Below, piece after piece: positions 9,471 through 17,063 of a stretch of DNA of 64,000 bases. The notes below the pieces were generated by a model. The model saw only the letters and a program-made list of their open reading frames with translations, was not told the DNA's origin and searched no databases. Positions within the stretch are counted from its first letter, which is position 1, and each line of letters opens with the position of its first letter. This DNA is from Taklimakanibacter albus (GTDB taxonomy: Bacteria; Pseudomonadota; Alphaproteobacteria; Rhizobiales; Aestuariivirgaceae): assembly GCF_016595235.1 (NCBI RefSeq), contig NZ_JAENHL010000008.1:135246-199245 (forward strand), written 5' to 3'. Position numbers and translations under genes: made by a program.

Positions 9471-10427
9471 TCATTGAAGCTTGGGGTTGAGAGCGTCGCG
9501 CAGCCAGTCGCCGAGAAGATTGACCGCGAGGATGATGAGACCGAGCTGGAAGGCCGGGAACAGCACCACCCACCAGCTGCCGGAGAAGAAATACTGATTG
9601 CCGATGCGGATCAGCGTGCCGAGCGAAGGCTGGGTGACCGGCATGCCGACGCCCAGGAAAGACAAGGTCGCCTCGGCCAGGATGGCGAGGCCGAGATTGA
9701 GCGTCGCCGTCACCAGGACCGGTGTCATCACATTGGGCAATATATGGGTGAGTAGGATACGCGTGGTGCGCACTTCGAGAATCTTGGCGGCCAGCACATA
9801 TTCCTTGCGCGCCTCGACCATGGCGGACGCCCTGACGATACGCGCATATTGCACCCAGGAAGTGATGGCGATCGACGCCATCAGGATCAAGGGCGCGAAG
9901 CTGTCGCGCAAGTTCACCGGCAGCAGCTCGCGGAATAACGCGCTGACCAGGATCGCCACCAGCAAGGTCGGGATCGACAGGACGAAATCGCCGACCCGCA
10001 TCAGGATATTGTCGACATGGCCGCCGGCGAAGCCGCAGATGAGGCCGACACTGATGCCGATAGCCATCGAGGCCATGACACTGGCAAAACCGATCAGCAG
10101 CGAGATGCGTGAGCCATAGAGGATCGCCGAGAGGACGTCCCTGCCCTGCACGTCGGTGCCGAGCAAATAGGGCGCCTCGCCGCCTTCCACCCAGATCGGC
10201 GGCAATTCCGCCTTGTCGAGGAAAAGCTGGGTCAGGTCATAGGGATTCTGCACCGCGATCACCGGCGCCAGAATGGCGGTCAGCGCGACGATGAGGAGGA
10301 TCAAAGCGGATATCATCGCCATCGGCGAGCCGCGGAAGCTGTAAGCGAGATCGCTGTCCCAGGCCTCGCTCAGGCGCTGGCGCCACTGTGTCATCCGGCC
10401 CACTGGGGCGGCTTCGTCAATGTGCAT
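9471..10427 (-). CDS. ABC transporter permease, DppC-like
   Basis: A 318-residue inner-membrane permease with about six transmembrane segments, the first near residues 38-60 after a short cytoplasmic N-terminus. The periplasmic stretch contains LLGTDVQGRDVLS, a signature of DppC/OppC proteins, and the ATPase-coupling EAA-like loop reads VEARKEYVLAAKILEV. It overlaps the DppB-like gene by 11 bases and sits 19 bases before the amidohydrolase gene. It forms the channel with the DppB-like subunit. Confidence 0.92.
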   Translation of the reverse strand: MHIDEAAPVGRMTQWRQRLSEAWDSDLAYSFRGSPMAMISALILLIVALTAILAPVIAVQNPYDLTQLFLDKAELPPIWVEGGEAPYLLGTDVQGRDVLSAILYGSRISLLIGFASVMASMAIGISVGLICGFAGGHVDNILMRVGDFVLSIPTLLVAILVSALFRELLPVNLRDSFAPLILMASIAITSWVQYARIVRASAMVEARKEYVLAAKILEVRTTRILLTHILPNVMTPVLVTATLNLGLAILAEATLSFLGVGMPVTQPSLGTLIRIGNQYFFSGSWWVVLFPAFQLGLIILAVNLLGDWLRDALNPKLQ

Positions 10428-11409
10428 GATACCCTCGCGCGACGCCGGCCTGCCGCAATCTCGGATCGACCCACAGATAGATCAGATCGACGATGGTGTT
10501 GATGGTGACGAAGATCGCCGACACGATCATCAGATAGGCGGCCATCACCGGCATATCGATGAACATCACCGCCTGCACGAAGAGCTGGCCCATACCCGGC
10601 CACTGGAACACCGTCTCGGTGACGAGCGCGAAAGCGATGAGGTCGCCGATCATCATGCCGGTCATGGTGACGACTGGCATCAGGCAGTTCCTGAGCGCAT
10701 GACGGAAATGCACGAGCCGGTTGGGCAGGCCGCGGGCGCGCGCGAATTTGATGTAGTCGGCGCGCAGAACCTCGAGCATCTCGGCCGTCACCAGGCGCAT
10801 GATGAAGGAGATCTGGAACAGCGCCAGCGACATCGCCGGCATGATCAAGGCCTGGCGGCCGGATGGCGTCAAGAGCCCGGTCGTCCAGCTGCCGAATTGC
10901 ACAACCTCACCGCGTCCGAAAGCCGGCAGCCAGTTGAGTTGGACGGCGAACACCAGGATGAGAAGGATGCCGATGACGAAGGACGGGATGGATACGCCGA
11001 TCATCGAAAACATGGTGAGAAGGCGCGCCACCGGGCTGCCCTTGCGGATCGCCGCATAGACGCCGAGCGGGATGCCGATGCTCAAGGCGACGATGGTGGA
11101 GACGAGGACCAGCTCGAGCGTGGCCGGGAAACGCTCGGCGATCAGCGACATCACTTCCTGTTGATTTCGATAGGAGATGCCGAAATCGCCCTGCACCACA
11201 CGCGTGATGAAGGTCACGAACTGCATGACGAAGTTCTGATCGAGGCCGAGACGGATGCGCAGCGCGTCACGCTCGGCCTGGCTCGCCTGCTCGTTGAGCA
11301 TCAGCTGGACGGGGTCGCCCAGGAACTGGAAGATCATGAAGGCGACGAAGGCCACGGCGATCATCACCGCCACCGCATTGCCGACACGCTTGATCACCAT
11401 CGAGATCAT
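10417..11409 (-). CDS. ABC transporter permease, DppB-like
   Basis: A 330-residue permease with an N-terminal transmembrane segment at residues about 8-30 and the DppB family features GLDQNFVMQFVTF, GDFGISYRNQ and the EAA loop LRADYIKFARARGL. AAAGGACC lies eight bases before the ATG at 11409. It is second in the operon, 58 bases after the binding-protein gene. This gap is larger than the other junctions, as is common where the binding protein is made in excess. Confidence 0.92.
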   Translation of the reverse strand: MISMVIKRVGNAVAVMIAVAFVAFMIFQFLGDPVQLMLNEQASQAERDALRIRLGLDQNFVMQFVTFITRVVQGDFGISYRNQQEVMSLIAERFPATLELVLVSTIVALSIGIPLGVYAAIRKGSPVARLLTMFSMIGVSIPSFVIGILLILVFAVQLNWLPAFGRGEVVQFGSWTTGLLTPSGRQALIMPAMSLALFQISFIMRLVTAEMLEVLRADYIKFARARGLPNRLVHFRHALRNCLMPVVTMTGMMIGDLIAFALVTETVFQWPGMGQLFVQAVMFIDMPVMAAYLMIVSAIFVTINTIVDLIYLWVDPRLRQAGVARGYHAH

Positions 11410-11467
11410 GGTCGCGGTCCTTTGCGAGCGCCGGGAATCGCGGTTAACGATTCCCGGCAGACTGACA

Positions 11468-13060
11468 TCACTTGTTGAGGACGGTCAGCCAGTGGCGCGA
11501 TTTGTTGTCGGAAAGTTGTACCACGCTCTTCACCTTGGGACCCAAGGCCCAGGCCATGGGCTGCTGGTGAAGCGGCAGGAAGTCGACATTCTGCTTGAGT
11601 TTCAGCAGCGCCTTCGATTGCAGCCCGAGACGCTTCTCGCGGTCGAGTTCCTTGCCGGCGGCGTCGATCAGCGCATCGACTTCGGCGTCTTTCCAGCCGC
11701 CCCAGTTGAACACACCCGAAGTGCCGGTCTTGGAATGGGCAACCTGGACCAGGATCGAATAGCTGTCGATCATCGGCTCATTGGCCCAGCCGAGAATGCC
11801 GACATCGAACTTGCCGCTCTCGAACTTGACGGTCTGGATGCTGGTCGGCGCCGTGTCGAGATTGGGCTTGAGCCCGATGCGCGACCACATGGCGGACACC
11901 GCCTGGCAGATCTCCTCCTCGTTCACATAGACATTGTTGTCGCAAACGAAGGTGAAGCTGAAGCCGTCCTTGTAGCCGGCCTCGGCGAGCAACGCCTTGG
12001 CCTTTTCGGGATCATAGCTCTGGCGCTCGTCGAGCTCGGGCACATAGCCCGGGATCGCCGGGGCGACCATCGAGCCCGTATTGCGCGACAGGCCACGCAT
12101 AACCTTCTTCTGCAGCACGTCGATGTCGATGGCCCGATAGAGGGCTTCACGCACCTTCGCATCGTTGAACGGGTTCTTGTCGCCCGTATCCGACGCCATC
12201 AGCTTATTCGCGCGGTTGAACAGGAAGAACACGGTGCGCAATTCATTGCCGGCCAGCACCTGGATGCCGGGCGACTGCTTCAGGCGCGGAATGTCCTGCA
12301 GGGGCGCCTTTTCCACATAGTCGATCTGGCCCGACAGGAGGGCGGCGACAGCGGTCGCCGGCGAGGAGATCGGGGTGAAGACGATACGGTCGATATTGTG
12401 ACGCGGTTTGTCCCACCAGTCCTTATTGACATCGAAGACCGTCTCGGAGTCGGGCTTACGCGAGACGACTTTGAACGGACCTGTGCCATTGGCATGGGTG
12501 GTCGCATAACCCTCGATGCCGGCGCCGACATCGGTCGGGGCCGTGGCATTGTTGGCGACCAGCCATTCCTTGTCGAAGATCAGGATATTGGTGAGGTCGT
12601 TGAGGATCAGCGGGTAGTTCTCGGTGACCTTGATGTCGACGGTGTAGTCGTCGATCTTCTCGGCGCCCTGATAGGCCGGCAGGTTGCCGCGCAGCGGCGA
12701 CTTCGGATCGCTGACGCGGGTGAGCGAGGCCAGAACGTCATCGGCGTTGAAGGCCGAGCCGTCATGGAACTTCACGCCCTGGCGCAAATGGAAACGGCGC
12801 ACCGTCGGGGAGATATCCTCCCAGGACGTGGCGAGCGCCGGCTCGATCTTGAGCTGGTCGTCATAACGCACCAGCCCCTCATAGACATGGTTCAGCGTCG
12901 AGATGGTGAAGGTGCTGCCATAGGAATAGGGGTCGAGCGAGTCGATATCGCGCGATGCGCCCCAGCGCAGCTCCGCCGCCGTCGCCGCGGCCGCCAAGGG
13001 CAGCATCAGCGCCGCCGCGAGGCCAATGCCAGGCAAAGACAGCTTGGTGAGTGATTTCAT
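11468..13060 (-). CDS. ABC transporter substrate-binding protein, family 5 (DppA-like)
   Basis: A 530-residue periplasmic binding protein. The start at 13060 follows GAGGAGGAGCTCA and opens a signal peptide (MKSLTKLSLPG to ATAAEL); the frame upstream to 13201 lacks signal character. Family-5 landmarks are LRWGASRDIDSLDPY at the mature start, LRQGVKFHDGSAFNADDV and AEAGYKDGFSFTF. Lead gene of a seven-gene leftward operon (binding protein, two permeases, amidohydrolase, two ATPases, racemase-like). The promoter must lie in the 222-base divergent gap shared with the GntR regulator, where inverted repeats occur. Confidence 0.93.
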   Translation of the reverse strand: MKSLTKLSLPGIGLAAALMLPLAAAATAAELRWGASRDIDSLDPYSYGSTFTISTLNHVYEGLVRYDDQLKIEPALATSWEDISPTVRRFHLRQGVKFHDGSAFNADDVLASLTRVSDPKSPLRGNLPAYQGAEKIDDYTVDIKVTENYPLILNDLTNILIFDKEWLVANNATAPTDVGAGIEGYATTHANGTGPFKVVSRKPDSETVFDVNKDWWDKPRHNIDRIVFTPISSPATAVAALLSGQIDYVEKAPLQDIPRLKQSPGIQVLAGNELRTVFFLFNRANKLMASDTGDKNPFNDAKVREALYRAIDIDVLQKKVMRGLSRNTGSMVAPAIPGYVPELDERQSYDPEKAKALLAEAGYKDGFSFTFVCDNNVYVNEEEICQAVSAMWSRIGLKPNLDTAPTSIQTVKFESGKFDVGILGWANEPMIDSYSILVQVAHSKTGTSGVFNWGGWKDAEVDALIDAAGKELDREKRLGLQSKALLKLKQNVDFLPLHQQPMAWALGPKVKSVVQLSDNKSRHWLTVLNK

Positions 13061-13200
13061 TGAGCTCCTCCTCTTCGGATCGTTTCCATCCGGCAGCAGC
13101 CCGTGACTGGCCGACACATCAGCGGCCATGCCTGCCCTGCCCGTCGCGGCGTTCTGTGCGCCGCTTGATCCGCCTCCTGAGGAGGTCGGAGATATTCGCA

Positions 13201-13246
13201 TACACTATCAGATCAAAACTGTATACATTAATTTTAAGATAGTGTA
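13201..13246. promoter_or_regulatory. Candidate GntR operator: paired inverted repeats in divergent promoter region
   Basis: Seen directly: TACACTATC at 13201-13209 and its exact reverse complement GATAGTGTA at 13238-13246, with the perfect palindrome TGTATACA at 13220-13227 between them. The surroundings are much more AT-rich than the flanking genes. The gap is shared by the DppA-like gene (leftward from 13060) and the GntR gene (rightward from 13283). GntR/FCD dimers bind short inverted repeats near their own promoters, so autoregulation and operon control are inferred. Confidence 0.55.
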
Positions 13247-13282
13247 GACAATAGCTATCGACAGGGTGAGGCAGTATCGTGA

Positions 13283-14050
13283 TTGGCAGACATGATTCGC
13301 CGAAAGACAGATCACACCGACATCGCCGAGGGACCGGGGCCGAAGAGGAAACGGGCCAGCCGCGCGGGCAATCTCGCCGAGCATGTCTACACATCCCTCA
13401 GACGCGCGATCATCGAGCAGGCGCTGGCGCCCGGCACCAAATTGCCGGAGGATTCGGTGGGGACGAGTTTCGGCGTCAGCCGAACGGTGGTGCGCAGCGC
13501 CATCGTCCGGCTGGTGGCCGAGGGCCTGGTGGTCCAGCAGCCGAATATGCGCGCCACCGTGGCCTCGCCCAGCCTCGAGGAAGCGCGGGCCATCTTCCGG
13601 GTCCGGCGCGGTCTCGAGCGTATGGTGCTGGAAGAGCTCATGTCCAGGCTCGAGCCTTCGCATTTCGCCAAATTGCGCGCCCATGTGACGAGCGAAGAAA
13701 AAGCCAAGCGGCATGCCGAGCCCGAATCGATCCGGCTGTCGGGCGAGTTCCATCTGCTTCTGGCGCAGTTCACCGGCAACGAGTTGCTGATCCGCTTCGT
13801 CAGCGAAGTGGTTTCCCGCGGCTCGCTGATCCTCGCCCTTTATGGCCGGCCGCATTCGTCGGAATGCGCGGTGAACGAGCATCTGGCACTGATCGAGGCG
13901 CTCGAGCACGGCGATCTCACGGAAGCGGCGCGCCTGATGGACGAGCATCTGGTCGCGGTGGCGACGCGCGGCCTGCTCGATACCGACATCAAGCGCGAGC
14001 GCAGCCTGCAGGACATTCTTTCCGCTTATCGTCCGGCTGGCGAGGCTTGA
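13283..14050 (+). CDS. GntR family transcriptional regulator, FadR/FCD subfamily
   Basis: A 255-residue DNA-binding repressor or activator. Residues about 30-95 form the winged helix-turn-helix (LAEHVYTSLRRAIIEQ, then PEDSVGTSFGVSRTVVRSAIVRLVAEGLV); residues about 105-235 form an all-helical FCD ligand domain with the metal-site pattern F.L.A...GN....R and the late NEHLALIEALEHGD. The reading frame begins with TTG at 13283, 12 bases after GGTGAGG; ATG at 13292 is an alternative. It is divergent from the transporter/amidohydrolase operon and followed after 60 bases by a flavin reductase-like gene, so it probably controls both arms. The effector is unknown, likely the imported compound or a product. 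Confidence 0.9.
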   Translation: MADMIRRKTDHTDIAEGPGPKRKRASRAGNLAEHVYTSLRRAIIEQALAPGTKLPEDSVGTSFGVSRTVVRSAIVRLVAEGLVVQQPNMRATVASPSLEEARAIFRVRRGLERMVLEELMSRLEPSHFAKLRAHVTSEEKAKRHAEPESIRLSGEFHLLLAQFTGNELLIRFVSEVVSRGSLILALYGRPHSSECAVNEHLALIEALEHGDLTEAARLMDEHLVAVATRGLLDTDIKRERSLQDILSAYRPAGEA

Positions 14051-14110
14051 TCTTCTGGGCCATCGGCTGGCCCTTCCTCGCCCTCTCATCAGATCCGGGA
14101 TGCATCAGCC

Positions 14111-14788
14111 ATGAGCGGTAATACCAGCTTCGATTTCGGCACTTTGTCGGAACGGGAGAAATACAAGCTGCTGATCGGCGCCGTGGTGCCGCGTCCGATC
14201 GCTCTGGTGACGACGGTCGACACGCAAGGACGGGCCAATGCCGCTCCCTTCAGCTTCTTCAACTGCCTCTCCGCCGAGCCCGCAATATTGGCGCTCGGCG
14301 TCGAGAACCGGCACCAGGATCTCGCCTTCAAGGACACGTCGCGCAATATCCGCACCACCGGCGTGTTCACCGTCAATATCGTCTCCGACAGCATTCTCGA
14401 AGCGATGAACGTCTGCGCCGTGCCCTTCGAGCCCGGCATCGATGAATTGCGCGAAGCCGGCCTCACCGCGGTCGCCGGCGACAAGGTCGCGAGCCCGCGC
14501 ATCGCCGAATCGCCCGTCGCCTTCGAATGCCGGCAGCATGTGACGCTCGAGATCGGCGCCTCGCGCCAGATCGTGCTCGGCGAGGTGCTGGCGGCCCATA
14601 TCCATTCGCCCCTCGTCAATGACCGCCTCCATATCGACCCTTATGGGCTCGACGCGATCGGGCGCATGGGTGGACATGGCTATGCGCGCACCCGCGACTA
14701 TTTCGACCTTCCCACCATGACCGTTTCCGAATGGGAAGACGTCAAGCGCGCCGCCGCGGGCGGCGTGCGGAAAACCTCATCGAACTGA
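14111..14788 (+). CDS. Flavin reductase-like, FMN-binding split-barrel protein
   Basis: A 225-residue soluble protein of the DIM6/NTAB flavin reductase-like group. The N-terminal half carries the FMN split-barrel pattern VVPRPIALVTTVDTQGRANAAPFSFFN followed by RNIRTTGVFTVNIV; the C-terminal YGLDAIGRMGGHGYARTRD is usual for this longer subgroup. Relatives supply reduced flavin to monooxygenases or act as flavoproteins of unknown reaction; no partner monooxygenase is in the window. It stands 60 bases after the GntR gene and 20 bases before the second amidohydrolase, so it belongs to the rightward arm of the catabolic island. Confidence 0.85.
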   Translation: MSGNTSFDFGTLSEREKYKLLIGAVVPRPIALVTTVDTQGRANAAPFSFFNCLSAEPAILALGVENRHQDLAFKDTSRNIRTTGVFTVNIVSDSILEAMNVCAVPFEPGIDELREAGLTAVAGDKVASPRIAESPVAFECRQHVTLEIGASRQIVLGEVLAAHIHSPLVNDRLHIDPYGLDAIGRMGGHGYARTRDYFDLPTMTVSEWEDVKRAAAGGVRKTSSN

Positions 14789-14808
14789 ACAAGCCCAGGA
14801 ATAACGAT

Positions 14809-16290
14809 ATGCGCAATCAGGGAAGAACCCTTTTGACCGCCGATTGGGTCGTCGGACATGCCGACGGCCATCATGTGCTCTATCGCAAGGGCGAAGTGGT
14901 CTTCGAGAACGGCGCGATCGTCTTTGTGGGCCATGGTTTTTCCGGCGAAGTCGCCCAGAGGCGTGATTATGGCCGCGCATTGCTCGCCCCGGGCTTCATC
15001 GATCTCGACGCCCTCTCCGATCTCGACACGACCATTCTCGCTTTCGACAATCACCCGTCCTGGCGCAAGGGTCGGACCTGGCCCAAATCCTATATGGAGG
15101 CCGGTCCCTATGAAATGTATTCGCCGGAAGAGCTCGTCTTCCAGAAGCGGCATGCCTTCGCGCGTCTGATCCGCAACGGCATCACCACCGCTTTGCCGAT
15201 CGCTTCGCTCTATTATCGTGAATGGGGCGAGACCACGCATGAATTTGCCGGCGCCGCCCAGGCGGCGGAGGAACTGGGCCTCAGGGTCTATCTCGGGCCG
15301 GCCTACCGAACCGGCAATCCCTATGTCGTGGCGCCGGAGCATTTCGAGCTCCATTTCGATGAAGAGCGCGGGCTCAAAGGGCTCGATGAGGCGATCCAAT
15401 TCTGCAAGACCTTCGAAGGCAAGGCTGACGGCCTTGTCCGCACCATGCTGGCGCCCGACCGGATCGAGACCTGCACGGCGCGCCTGCTCGAGCGCACCGC
15501 CGCCGCGGGCGATGACCTCGACGTGCCGGTCCGCCTTCATTGCGCACAAGGCGAGTTCGAGCGCGACACCGTGCGCCGCCTCCATGACAAGACGTCGATC
15601 GAATGGCTGGCGAGCCTCGGCTTCATGTCGGAACGCACCTTGCTGCCGCACGGCATCTTCGTCAGCCCGTCACGGCATATTCCGGGACCTGGCCGCGATC
15701 TCGATCTGGTGCGCGAGGCGGGCGCCGCCCTCGTCCATTGTCCGCTGGTCTCGGCGCGCTTCGGCGACGGCCTGGAAAGTTTCACCCGCTATCGGGCGCT
15801 GGGCCTGCGCATGGGGCTCGGAACCGACACGTCGCCGCCCGACATGCTGCTCAATCTGCAGGTCGGCCTGCTCGTCTCAAGGCTCATGGACCGGAACGTC
15901 ACGACCTGCCGGGCCGAGCATTATTTCGATGCGGCGACGCTCGGCGGCGCCGACGCGCTGGGGCGGCCCGATCTCGGGCGGCTGGCGCCTGGCTGCCGCG
16001 CCGACATCGTCGTCTGGGATCTGGCGAGCCCCGATATCGGCCAGGTGATCGACCCGATCCAGACGCTGCTGATCAGCGCCACCGGCCGCGATGTGCGCAG
16101 CGTCGTCATCGACGGCCGTTTCGTCATGGAAGATCGCGACATCCCCGGCATGGATTTCGCCGCCGACGCGGAGCGGGCGCAGAAGCAGTTCGAAGGCCTG
16201 ATCGGGCGTTATCCCGAACGCACCTACGGCCATCCGCGGGTGTCGGAGATCTTTTCAAGCGCCTATCCCGTCATCTCAGGCTCAACTTAA
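14809..16290 (+). CDS. Amidohydrolase superfamily protein, chlorohydrolase-like, lacking the HxH motif
   Basis: A 493-residue protein of the AtzA/TrzN/SsnA-like branch. The start at 14809 follows AGGA by a few bases; the longer frame to 14731 is the neighbour's shadow. The barrel keeps RLHCAQGEFE (strand 5 His), LLPHGIFVS (strand 6 His) and GLGTDTSPPDMLLNL (strand 8 Asp), and the C-terminal composite domain GCRADIVVWDL. Where the family normally has PGxxxxHxH it reads PGFIDLDALSDLD, so both strand-1 histidines are replaced. Either a conserved subfamily binds its metal differently or the protein does different chemistry. Clustered with a flavin reductase-like and a GlcG/HbpS gene under the GntR regulator. 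Confidence 0.82.
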   Translation: MRNQGRTLLTADWVVGHADGHHVLYRKGEVVFENGAIVFVGHGFSGEVAQRRDYGRALLAPGFIDLDALSDLDTTILAFDNHPSWRKGRTWPKSYMEAGPYEMYSPEELVFQKRHAFARLIRNGITTALPIASLYYREWGETTHEFAGAAQAAEELGLRVYLGPAYRTGNPYVVAPEHFELHFDEERGLKGLDEAIQFCKTFEGKADGLVRTMLAPDRIETCTARLLERTAAAGDDLDVPVRLHCAQGEFERDTVRRLHDKTSIEWLASLGFMSERTLLPHGIFVSPSRHIPGPGRDLDLVREAGAALVHCPLVSARFGDGLESFTRYRALGLRMGLGTDTSPPDMLLNLQVGLLVSRLMDRNVTTCRAEHYFDAATLGGADALGRPDLGRLAPGCRADIVVWDLASPDIGQVIDPIQTLLISATGRDVRSVVIDGRFVMEDRDIPGMDFAADAERAQKQFEGLIGRYPERTYGHPRVSEIFSSAYPVISGST

Positions 16291-16306
16291 CAGAAGGAGA
16301 CTATCC

Positions 16307-16801
16307 ATGCTGACCAGACCGATCCTCGCATTCGCGCTGCTCACTCTTATGCCGCTCAAGGCGAGCGCTGCCGAACTGCCGACGGCCCCCTATCTTCCGC
16401 TCGACATGGCGCTGAAAGCGGCCACCGCCGCCCTCGAAAAGTGCCAGGCCGATGGCCAGAAGGTAAGTGTCGCGGTCGTCGAGCGCAGCGGCGCCACCAA
16501 GATCCTGCTCAAGGCCGATGGCTCCGGCCCGCACACCGTCGCCAGCGCAACCGGGAAGGCGTTCACCTCGGCCAGCATGGGACGCGACACGTCGGGCCTG
16601 TCGGACTTCATCAAGGCGAATGGCGACGTCGAAGGCCTGCGCGACATGGATTCCCGCATGGTGATCCTCGCCGGTGGCCTGCCTATCCGCATCGGCGATG
16701 CGCTGGTGGGCGGTATCGGCGTCGGCGGCGCACCCTCCGGCAAAATCGACGAAGTCTGCGCCAAGGCGGGTGTAGAGGCCATAGGCGGCGCGCTGAAATA
16801 G
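16307..16801 (+). CDS. Exported GlcG/HbpS (DUF336) family protein
   Basis: A 164-residue protein with a signal peptide (residues 1-21, cleavage after KASA) and a full GlcG/HbpS domain: LDMALKAATAALEKCQADGQ, VAVVERSGATKILLKADG, TGKAFTSASMGRDT and the glycine-rich GGLPIRIGDALVGGIGVGGAPSGKIDE. Family members bind haem or accompany glycolate and corrinoid catabolic genes; no enzymatic role is established. AGAAGGAGA sits well placed before the ATG. It follows the amidohydrolase by 16 bases, so it is co-transcribed and may bind the substrate or a cofactor in the periplasm. Confidence 0.85.
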   Translation: MLTRPILAFALLTLMPLKASAAELPTAPYLPLDMALKAATAALEKCQADGQKVSVAVVERSGATKILLKADGSGPHTVASATGKAFTSASMGRDTSGLSDFIKANGDVEGLRDMDSRMVILAGGLPIRIGDALVGGIGVGGAPSGKIDEVCAKAGVEAIGGALK

Positions 16802-16819
16802 CACGCCACGCCGAGCTGC

Positions 16820-17005
16820 CTATGAGTGTTTATGCTCGGGCAGGCCTTTGCGCTTCGTTTCGGCGAATTCCTCGAGCTGCGTCTCGCTCATCGAGTCATA
16901 CATCTCGCGGGACGCACCCTTGAGCTCGCTCTTCTTGGTCTCGCCGCGCTTGGCGGCGAGCGCCGCGCCGGCGGCCTTCTGCTGAGCTTTCGATTTGGCA
17001 GGCAT
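16820..17005 (-). CDS. Small DUF3008-type protein
   Basis: A 61-residue, highly charged, lysine- and alanine-rich protein (MPAKSKAQQKAAGAALAAKRG then KSELKGASREMYDSMSETQLEEFAETKRKGLPEHK). The pattern matches the small DUF3008 proteins common in proteobacteria; function unknown. No signal or membrane segment. It lies 58 bases after the agmatinase gene on the same strand and faces the GlcG/HbpS gene. Its start region is unusual: GAGGA seven bases before the ATG is wholly inside the 3' arm of a 16-bp hairpin. Confidence 0.8.
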   Translation of the reverse strand: MPAKSKAQQKAAGAALAAKRGETKKSELKGASREMYDSMSETQLEEFAETKRKGLPEHKHS

Positions 17006-17045
17006 GATCGTTCCTCACAGAATTACAGTCTGTGAGGAAACGATC
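17006..17045 (-). promoter_or_regulatory. Long hairpin covering the ribosome-binding site of the DUF3008 gene
   Basis: On the minus strand the 17 bases immediately before the ATG at 17005 pair with a segment seven bases farther upstream: arm 17029-17045 (TCTGTGAGGAAACGATC on the plus strand), loop 17022-17028, arm 17006-17021 (GATCGTTCCTCACAGA), with one bulged base. The Shine-Dalgarno GAGGA is buried in the stem. No run of T follows on either strand, so it is not an obvious terminator. It could be an RNA switch or thermometer limiting translation, or a DNA operator. Confidence 0.55.
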
Positions 17046-17063
17046 GGAAAGGCCGTGGGTTCC

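Noticed and set aside
11255-13054. 599-codon open frame antisense to the DppA-like gene
   Set aside because: No recognisable domain, no ribosome site, composition of a shadow frame; the opposite strand encodes a full family-5 binding protein.
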